In this document: positions 58,130 to 64,000 of the stretch, piece after piece
Layout: every line of letters starts with the position of its first letter
Numbering within the stretch: the stretch's first letter is position 1
Made by a program: the position numbers and the translations under genes
Source of the DNA: an uncultured Elusimicrobia bacterium
Lineage (GTDB): Bacteria; Elusimicrobiota; Elusimicrobia; UBA1565; UBA9628
Assembly (NCBI GenBank): GCA_903881545.1
Contig: CAIRTQ010000096.1
Coordinates: 1-64,000 of the forward strand
Length of the DNA stretch: 64,000 nucleotides
Direction: 5' to 3'
Notes under the pieces: model-generated
What the model saw: only the letters and a program-made list of their open reading frames with translations
Databases searched by the model: none
What the model was told of the DNA's origin: nothing

Positions 58130-59299
58130 CTAAATCAAGGCTGGCAGAAGCTTGTCCGCGGAGATGATGCGCACCCCGTCCGCAATCCGGTCCACTCCGG
58201 GTTTCTTGAGCACCTGGTAGGCGAACGGGATATTCAGCTTTTCGCGGAAGTATCTCAGGTTGGGCGCGAGGCTGTCATCGTTGAGTTTGACCTCCACCGC
58301 GAACCAAGGCTTTCCCTCCACCGTCACCAGGAAATCCACTTCCCGTTTAGACGTGTCGCGCAAGAAGTAGAGTCTCGTTTTGAAGCCCTCGTGGTCGTGC
58401 AGCCAATGGACGAGCTTCAAGAGGTGGGAACCGACTAGGTTCTCGAACCGGGCGGCTTCATCCTCCACCTCCGACCAATCCCAGAGATAAAGTTTCGGTA
58501 CCTTCTTCAGCGCCCGGAACGATGTCCTTGAGAACGGATAAACGCGGAAGTGGTAGTAGAAGGATTCGAGGATATCCAGCCAATGAGACACGGCCCGGTG
58601 GCTGACTTCGAGGTCTTCCCGCATGTTGTTGATGGAGAGCAGCGCCCCGACCTTGGAGGGCAGCATGTCGCTTAAAACCTGCATTTTGCCCAGTTCCCGG
58701 ATCATCTCGGTATCGCGGATGTCTTCGCGGAAAAGCCGCTCGTTGCGCTCACTGTGCCAGCGCCTAAGAGTGCGGTCGTTCTGGGAGAACAGCGGCTCTG
58801 GGAATCCGCCGAACCGCTCCAGGGTCGCGAGCTCTTGATGATGCACGGCGTCGATGGGCAGCTCTTTGAAGGGCTCGATGGGGCTCTTCTCCTTGGCCAG
58901 CTCGGCCAGGGTGAAGGGGTGCATGCGGTAGTAGTGATAGCGGCCTTGCAGGGAGTCGCCGCCTTTGCGGTAGATGTCCAGCCGCGCGCTTCCGGTGACC
59001 AAGAAGCGATATTTGTCCTTGTGGACGTCGTATTCGCCCTTGATGAAGCGTTTCCATCCCGTGAACTTGTGAATTTCATCCAGAATGATGAGCTCGGCGG
59101 CGCCCGGCCATTGCGCGGCCATGATTTGCTTGCGCTCAGCCTTGTTGTCCCAGTTGAAATAGACTGTTTCCCTGAATTGAGCACCGACCAATATCCTGGC
59201 CAGCGTGGTCTTGCCGACCTGTCTGGGGCCGCCGACGAAGACCATCTTGGCCTTCAGATCCTCGACGATTGGGGAGGATAGGTAGCGTTCCTCGGGCAT
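58130..59299 (-). CDS. AAA-type ATPase with DUF4143 domain
   Basis: A 389-residue member of the widespread AAA_14/DUF4143 family. Walker A GGPRQVGKTT and Walker B ELIILDEIHKF are present, with TGSARLDIYRKGGDSL of the sensor region. The C-terminal part has an endonuclease-like fold signature (SKREVDFLVTVEGKPWFAVEVK, with D...E-x-K). Function is poorly known; a role in accessory or mobile loci is common. The start is ATG 59299; the track's TTG adds ten residues. It stands alone on the minus strand. Confidence 0.88.
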   Translation of the reverse strand: MPEERYLSSPIVEDLKAKMVFVGGPRQVGKTTLARILVGAQFRETVYFNWDNKAERKQIMAAQWPGAAELIILDEIHKFTGWKRFIKGEYDVHKDKYRFLVTGSARLDIYRKGGDSLQGRYHYYRMHPFTLAELAKEKSPIEPFKELPIDAVHHQELATLERFGGFPEPLFSQNDRTLRRWHSERNERLFREDIRDTEMIRELGKMQVLSDMLPSKVGALLSINNMREDLEVSHRAVSHWLDILESFYYHFRVYPFSRTSFRALKKVPKLYLWDWSEVEDEAARFENLVGSHLLKLVHWLHDHEGFKTRLYFLRDTSKREVDFLVTVEGKPWFAVEVKLNDDSLAPNLRYFREKLNIPFAYQVLKKPGVDRIADGVRIISADKLLPALI

Positions 59300-59579
59300 G
59301 GTGAGAGTGTATGTAAATATTTGCGCCAAGGCAAATAATTACATGATATGTTTTGCCTTCAGGATAATTTTTGCACGGCGCGTCGTTCGGATGGTGTGAT
59401 CCATTCTTCTCAACAAGCAGATATCCCGGTGAGTTGCAAAAGACAAGAAATATGCGGACACGGCTCCGGTGCCGGAAAGTGTCCAAAAAGTGTCCACTCT
59501 ATGTCCATTTGCGCCCATTTGGGCACTAATTGGCGCAACTTGAGGATGAACTTGTTTTTAAAATCATTCTTAAAAAACA

Positions 59580-59651
59580 ATGATTCCGGCGGACGAGGCG
59601 CTTAAGCGGTTGAACCGGTCCGTCAACACGCTCGATGATCTGCTGCAGTAA
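59580..59651 (+). pseudogene. 3' remnant resembling the end of the HEAT-repeat protein
   Basis: A 23-codon ORF reading EALKRLNRSVNTLDDLLQ then stop. It parallels the end of the 12705-13682 gene (EAVKKLNATNMTIDDLLR). It is too short to be functional and is probably the tail of a deleted relative. Confidence 0.4.
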
Positions 59652-59698
59652 GAAGCTAGCAGTGCCCAGGGCCAATCAGCCACTGCTTCGGCAAGCCC

Positions 59699-59756
59699 TG
59701 TTCAGGCTCACTTTGCATTGGAAACAGCCCTTTGTTCAGGCTCATCTTGCATTGGA
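59699..59756 (+). repeat. 24-bp direct repeat, two copies
   Basis: TGTTCAGGCTCACTTTGCAT.. at 59699-59722 and TGTTCAGGCTCATCTTGCAT.. at 59733-59756, with two mismatches and a 34-base period. Only two copies, so not a CRISPR array. Confidence 0.7.
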
Positions 59757-59804
59757 CAAGTCTGCGGTTCGCACAATGACTAGGCCGCATGTTATAATGA
59801 CCGC

Positions 59805-60059
59805 GTGAGGATGCTCTTCTGCGGGTTCTTGGCCGTGGTTTTGGCTGCCGGCACCCTGATGGAAGTCTCCCATCATCACGACTCTTACGAGGATGGCCCT
59901 GCCACATGCTGCGGGCATACCTGCTGTTCCCACCACAATAGTCTGAAATCCCCGGCCATCGCTGCTTCCGACTATCTGCAACACCGGCTGTCGCCCGCTT
60001 CCCAACAGCCGGTCCAGGCACTATTCTCAAAGCAGCTGTTCCGTCCACCCGCCGCCTGA
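59805..60059 (+). CDS. Small His/Cys-rich secreted protein upstream of metal efflux genes
   Basis: An 84-residue protein starting at GTG. The N-terminus MRMLFCGFLAVVLAAGTLM is a signal peptide or anchor, followed by VSHHHDSYEDGPATCCGHTC and CSHH, a dense cluster of potential metal ligands, then a less ordered tail. It lies about 100 bases before the tolC-like gene of a heavy-metal RND operon. A periplasmic metal-binding or sensing role is inferred; the family is unknown. Confidence 0.6.
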   Translation: MRMLFCGFLAVVLAAGTLMEVSHHHDSYEDGPATCCGHTCCSHHNSLKSPAIAASDYLQHRLSPASQQPVQALFSKQLFRPPAA

Positions 60060-60158
60060 CCTCCCGGCTCGACTGACCCACCCGTTCGTGTTCCCGCCAC
60101 GCCGCCTCGTGCGGCGCCGCGAACGCATAGCACCGAGCGCCATCAGCAGGATAATACC

Positions 60159-61376
60159 GTGAGGCTCATTCTATTCGCGATGACTTTGGTCGCAACCGCC
60201 GCATATCCGGCGGCGGCCGGCGCGATGACGCTGGACAGCGTCATGGAGGAGATCCGTTCGTCCAACCCGGAGCTCGCCGCGCTGCGCGGGAAGGTCTCAG
60301 TCCTGGAGGCGGCCGTGCTCAAGACCTCCGCCTATCCCAACCCCTCCATCGAGGTGGAGCAGAGTCGGCCCGACAACTTCCATTTCCGGGAGCTGAGGGT
60401 GCGTCAGCCCATCGTCCTGAGCAACCGGCGCGCGCTGGCCAAGGGCGCCGCGCGTTCCGACCTGGACGCGTCCAAGAGGGATGTCTCGGCCAAGGAAGCC
60501 GCACTGATGGCCGCGGCCAAGAAGGACTACTTCGCCTTCCGGCTCGCCGAGGAGCGGGTCGGCTTCGAGGAGTCGAACCGGCTCTTCACCCTCAACATGT
60601 TCAATAAAGTCCAGGCCCGGCTGTTGGTGGGTGTCGCGCGCAACGTGGACGCGGCCCGGGCCAAAGTCGAGTTGGAGCAGACGCGGTTCAATCTGGAGGC
60701 GGCCAAGGCGCGTATGCTCCTGGCGCGGGCGGCCCTCAACCGGGCCATGGGCCGGCGGCCCGACGAGGCGCTGGCCTTCTCGGCCGACGACCCGCGCGTC
60801 CTGCAGCCGTCGGAAGACGAGAAAGGCTTCGACCAATACCTGGTCGAGGCTCTGGCCGGGCGCCAGGACATCCAGGCCTCCGAGCTCCGGCGGCAGGGGG
60901 CTGAGCTCTCGCTGCGGCTGGAGCGCAGCCGGCGCTGGCCGGACCTTGCCGTCGGCTTTGCGCGCGCCCGGGAGGACGAATCGATCTACAGCAAGTTCTC
61001 CCTCGGTATCGAGCTCCCCATCTGGTACAGGAACAAGGGCGAGGTCGATGCTGCGCGAGCCGAGGTCGGAGTGCGCGGCGATGAGAAACGGGGCGTGGAG
61101 CGGGCCGCTTCATATGAAGTCTATAGCTCCTGGCTGGGCCGCGGCCTCGCCCGCACCCGCGTCTCCGCCATGCGCAAGAACTCCCTGGCGGTGGACGAGT
61201 TGAGGGAGATTAATTCCCGCGACTACCTCTCCGGGAAGATCGATCTGACCGCGTATTACGAAGGGAACCGAATATTCTTGGAGCAGAACCTCAGCTATCT
61301 CGACGCCCTCCAGGAATACCACGACAAAGACATCGAATTAGAGCAGGTCCTGAGCGCGTCGTTGCGCACCGAATAG
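60159..61376 (+). CDS. TolC-family outer membrane efflux protein (CusC/CzcC-like)
   Basis: A 405-residue outer-membrane channel subunit. After a signal peptide (LFAMTLVATAAYPAAAGA) come the two family repeats: MEEIRSSNPELAALRGKVSV to PNPSIEVEQSRP and SRRWPDLAVGFARAREDESI, with long heptad helices. The SKFSLGIELPIWYRNKGEVD stretch is typical of metal-efflux CzcC-like proteins. It starts at GTG and is followed ten bases later by the adaptor. Confidence 0.88.
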   Translation: MRLILFAMTLVATAAYPAAAGAMTLDSVMEEIRSSNPELAALRGKVSVLEAAVLKTSAYPNPSIEVEQSRPDNFHFRELRVRQPIVLSNRRALAKGAARSDLDASKRDVSAKEAALMAAAKKDYFAFRLAEERVGFEESNRLFTLNMFNKVQARLLVGVARNVDAARAKVELEQTRFNLEAAKARMLLARAALNRAMGRRPDEALAFSADDPRVLQPSEDEKGFDQYLVEALAGRQDIQASELRRQGAELSLRLERSRRWPDLAVGFARAREDESIYSKFSLGIELPIWYRNKGEVDAARAEVGVRGDEKRGVERAASYEVYSSWLGRGLARTRVSAMRKNSLAVDELREINSRDYLSGKIDLTAYYEGNRIFLEQNLSYLDALQEYHDKDIELEQVLSASLRTE

Positions 61377-61385
61377 GAGACGCCC

Positions 61386-62306
61386 ATGAAATCTTGGAAC
61401 CGAGTCGTCTGGATCGCCGCTGCCTCCGCCCTGGCCGCCTGCCGGGGCCAGGACGCGCCCGCGCCTAAAGCCGGCGCGGGCCAGCTGGGTGACAGCCAGG
61501 GAATAGTCATCTCGACCGAATCCCAGGCGGCCATCGGCCTCAAGGTCGAGCGCCTGCAGGTCACTTCTATGCCGGAGACCCTGACGGTGGTGGGCCGGAT
61601 ACTACAGGACGCCCAGACCTGCCACCACATCCCGGCGAAAGCCGCCGGCACAGTCGAGAGCATCAGCGCGGCGCTGGGCCAGAAGGTCAAGAAGGGAGCC
61701 GTGCTGGCCGTGCTCAAGGGCAGAGACGGCAAAGAAACACCGGTCGTCTCCGACCACGCGGGGGTGGTCACGGCCGCGCACGTGGGGCAGGGCGAACTGG
61801 TGGACGCAATGACCTATCTCTTCAGCGTAACGGAGGTCGACCCGCTCTGGGGCGTACTGGATATCCACGAGAAGAACCTGGCCAGAGTCCGCGTGGGCCA
61901 GTCCGTCCAGCTCCGGACCGCGGCGTACCCGGACTCCGCGTTCCGCGGGAAGATCATCTTCGTATCGCCTGAGATCGACGACGTCACCCGCACGGTCAAG
62001 GCGCGGGTGGCCATCGAGAACCCGGACGGCAGGCTCAAGTTGGGCATGTTCCTGGACGCCTCGGTGCGCCTGGACTCCGGGGCGCGGGGGCTCTTCGTCC
62101 CGCAGGCCGCGGTCCAGACCGGCCTGGAGGGCCCCCTCGTGTTTCGGAGGAACGGCTCGGCCGGGTTCCAACCGGTTAAGGTGTCTTTGGGTCGGGAGCT
62201 GGGCGACTGGGTGCAGGTGCAGAGCGGACTCAAGGCCGGCGACGACGTGGTCGTGGCCGGAGCCTTCATGGTCAAGTCGGAGATGCTCAAGGACCATATC
62301 GAATAG
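61386..62306 (+). CDS. RND efflux periplasmic adaptor lipoprotein (CusB/CzcB-like)
   Basis: A 306-residue membrane-fusion protein. The lipobox ALAAC at residue ~19 suggests lipid anchoring. The barrel-sandwich region reads IPAKAAGTVESISAALGQKV and VSDHAGVVTAAHVGQGELVD; the beta-barrel part includes GQSVQLRTAAYPDSAFRGKI. The alpha-hairpin is very short. It links the TolC-like channel to the RND pump. Confidence 0.9.
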   Translation: MKSWNRVVWIAAASALAACRGQDAPAPKAGAGQLGDSQGIVISTESQAAIGLKVERLQVTSMPETLTVVGRILQDAQTCHHIPAKAAGTVESISAALGQKVKKGAVLAVLKGRDGKETPVVSDHAGVVTAAHVGQGELVDAMTYLFSVTEVDPLWGVLDIHEKNLARVRVGQSVQLRTAAYPDSAFRGKIIFVSPEIDDVTRTVKARVAIENPDGRLKLGMFLDASVRLDSGARGLFVPQAAVQTGLEGPLVFRRNGSAGFQPVKVSLGRELGDWVQVQSGLKAGDDVVVAGAFMVKSEMLKDHIE

Positions 62307-62314
62307 GGGATCCC

Positions 62315-64000
62315 ATGCTCGATTCAATCATCGCAGGCTCGATACGGCAGCGCTGGCTGGTCGTCTTCGGCGCGGTGCTTTTCCTCGTTTTGGGGGTCTT
62401 CGCCATCCGCGGATTGCCCATCGACGCGTTCCCGGATGTGACCAATGTCCAGGTGGAGGTGGTCTGCACGGCCTCCGGCAAGTCGCCCCTGGAGATCGAG
62501 AAATTCGTCACCTATCCGGTGGAGAACGCCCTGCGGGGAGTCCCCGGCATGACCCAACTCCGTTCGGTCTCAAAATACGGCATCTCGGTGGTTACGGCGG
62601 TTTTCAAGGACGGCACCGACATCTACTTCGCGCGTCAGCAGGTGTCTGAGCGCCTGGGCGAGACCCGGGAGAGGTTCGGAGCGGGCATCGAGGTCACCAT
62701 GGGGCCCATCGCTACGGCTATGGGCGAGATCTTCCAGTACACGCTCGACGCCCCCGGGCTGGACGCTTCCGAGTCCTCCCTGTCGGAGCTGCGCACACTG
62801 CAGGACTGGGTGGTGGCCCCCTTGCTCAAGGGAGTGGAGGGAGTCAATGAGGTCAACTCGTTCGGCGGCTACATCAAAGAGTACCAGGTCGTGGCCCTCC
62901 CCGACCGTATCGCGCAGTACGGGGTCGACCTTAAATCTCTCTACGAGGCGGTGGCCCGCAACAACTCCAATGTGGGCGGCGGCATCCTTGAAGCCGGCGG
63001 GGAGCAGCACATCATCCGGGGTATAGGCCGCATCCGTAACGCAGCGGACATCGAGCGCATCGTGGTGGCCACCCGCAAGGGTTCCCCGGTCATCGTCAAG
63101 GACGTCGCGCAGGTGCGCATCGGACATGCCGTCAGGCAGGGGGCATCCTTCCAGGATGGCAAGCGGGAGGTTGTGGGCGGGGTCGTCATGATGTTGCGCG
63201 GAGCCAACAGCCGAAGCGTCGTCAAAGAGGTCGAGAGCAAGGTCCACGAGATCAACGCCAGCGGCGTCCTGCCGGCCGGCGTCGTCATCCGGCCGTTCTA
63301 TACGCGCGAGACCGTCATCATGGACAGTATCCGCACCATCATCAAGGCCCTGGGAGAAGGCTCATTGATCGTCGTCGCTGCGGTCTACCTATTCCTGCTG
63401 AGCTTCCGCGGATCCTTTGTCATCCTCCTGGCGTTCCCCATGGCCGCCCTGCTGACTGCGATATTGATGCGGCCCCTGGGACTGACCGGGAACCTTATGT
63501 CCCTGGGCGGCCTGGCCATCTCCATAGGCATGGTCCTGGACCCCACCATCATCCAGGTCGAGAATGTGTTGCACCACCTTCCCCGGGAGGACTCCCTGCC
63601 GGTCCGCATCAGCGCAGTCACCAAGGCCATCCTGGAGGTGCTCAAGCCCAGCATTTTTGGGGAATTGATCATCGCGCTGACCTTCCTGCCCATCCTCGGC
63701 CTGGAAGGGATCGAAGGCAAGATGTTCCAGCCGCTCGCGCTGACCATCATGCTTGCCCTGCTCTCTTCTCTGTTCCTGGCGATCCTGCTTATCCCCACGC
63801 TCTGCGTGCTCATCCTCAGGCCGACCAAGGACGTGGAAAGCCCGCTCGTGGCGCGGGCCAAGAGCCTGTACCTGCCCGTGCTGGGCTGGAGTATGGCTCA
63901 CCGAGCGAAGGTCTTGGTCGGTAGCGGCATCCTGCTGGCCGGAAGCCTGGCCTTGGTCCCATTCCTGGGCACGGAGTTCGTCCCGATCATGGACGAGGGT
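62315..64000 (+). CDS. Heavy-metal RND efflux pump (CusA/CzcA-like), 3' end outside window
   Basis: Absent from the ORF track because it runs off the window; the frame from ATG 62315 is open to base 64000 (562 residues seen). The N-terminal IRGLPIDAFPDVTNVQVEVV and KYGISVVTAVFKDGTDIYFA are typical of the HME-RND subfamily, as is ISIGMVLDPTIIQVENVLHH with the membrane Asp and Glu of the proton relay. TM segments 1-6 and the first periplasmic loop are present. Substrate metal (Cu/Ag versus Zn/Co/Cd) cannot be read safely. Confidence 0.93.
   Translation, partial: MLDSIIAGSIRQRWLVVFGAVLFLVLGVFAIRGLPIDAFPDVTNVQVEVVCTASGKSPLEIEKFVTYPVENALRGVPGMTQLRSVSKYGISVVTAVFKDGTDIYFARQQVSERLGETRERFGAGIEVTMGPIATAMGEIFQYTLDAPGLDASESSLSELRTLQDWVVAPLLKGVEGVNEVNSFGGYIKEYQVVALPDRIAQYGVDLKSLYEAVARNNSNVGGGILEAGGEQHIIRGIGRIRNAADIERIVVATRKGSPVIVKDVAQVRIGHAVRQGASFQDGKREVVGGVVMMLRGANSRSVVKEVESKVHEINASGVLPAGVVIRPFYTRETVIMDSIRTIIKALGEGSLIVVAAVYLFLLSFRGSFVILLAFPMAALLTAILMRPLGLTGNLMSLGGLAISIGMVLDPTIIQVENVLHHLPREDSLPVRISAVTKAILEVLKPSIFGELIIALTFLPILGLEGIEGKMFQPLALTIMLALLSSLFLAILLIPTLCVLILRPTKDVESPLVARAKSLYLPVLGWSMAHRAKVLVGSGILLAGSLALVPFLGTEFVPIMDEG

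Larger units (their letters stand above)
59300..59804. other. Non-coding accessory stretch
   Basis: About 500 bases with no intact gene, more AT-rich than the surroundings. It holds repeated AGTGTCCA words near 59475-59500, an AT-rich imperfect inverted repeat (59552-59580, TTGTTTTTAA/TTAAAAAACAA), a short gene remnant and a 24-base direct repeat. Confidence 0.6.

Noticed and set aside
59699-59756. CRISPR-like repeat
   Set aside because: Only two imperfect copies, a 10-base gap and no cas genes in the window.

Overview
The window is high-GC bacterial chromosome from a diderm organism. The evidence is TolC/RND efflux genes, outer-membrane-like secreted proteins, a heptosyltransferase-like GT9 and a type IV pilin system. 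The pilin style, secreted C-terminal sorting-like domains, EF-P variant and gene content fit an uncultured lineage such as Elusimicrobiota. That placement is inference, because there is no rRNA gene here.

Layout. 1-6 kb: 3' end of valS, a secreted protein, squalene/phytoene synthase, a GtrA-like membrane protein and a glucosaminidase-like secreted protein. 6-7.7 kb (minus): mutY, a BON lipoprotein and an XRE regulator. 7.9-12.7 kb: a complete diversity-generating retroelement (DGR). It has a secreted target with a C-terminal FGE/C-type-lectin-like domain and variable repeat VR (10276-10413), an HRDC accessory gene, avd, a DGR reverse transcriptase (IGNLTSQ, YMDD) and a template repeat TR (12358-12492) buried in another frame of the RT 3' end. 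Structured palindromes follow the TR. By hand alignment, 22 VR/TR substitutions all fall at TR adenines. 12.7-16.3 kb: HEAT-repeat protein, HEPN/MNT toxin-antitoxin pair, a deleted ORF6N gene and a Fic protein. 16.4-29.3 kb: mostly housekeeping genes (RdgB fused to a TPR protein, murC, rsmA, mnmA, efp, HAD, subtilase, DUF192, carboxyltransferase, MDH-like pseudoenzyme, thioesterase, smpB). 29.4-31 kb: tRNA-Leu, type IV pilin, prepilin peptidase, tRNA-Ser. 31-40 kb: GT9, a UPF0104-type flippase-like protein, two tandem membrane-TPR paralogues and a putative HExxH protease. 40.1-54.1 kb: a complete nuo (complex I) operon in permuted order J-K-L-M-N-A-B-C-D-E-[insert]-F-G-H-I, with a low-GC ~1.05 kb insertion in the original nuoF start. 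It continues into a diadenylate cyclase and a DHH phosphoesterase. 56-58 kb (minus): tRNA-Tyr, etfB, etfA. 58.1-59.3 kb: AAA/DUF4143 ATPase. 59.8-64 kb: a His/Cys-rich small protein and a heavy-metal RND efflux operon cut by the window end.

Genes work together in four clear units: the DGR (targeted diversification of a displayed binding protein), complex I with c-di-AMP turnover genes, ETF electron transfer, and metal efflux. The DGR and the nuoE/nuoF insertion are the items most worth following up.
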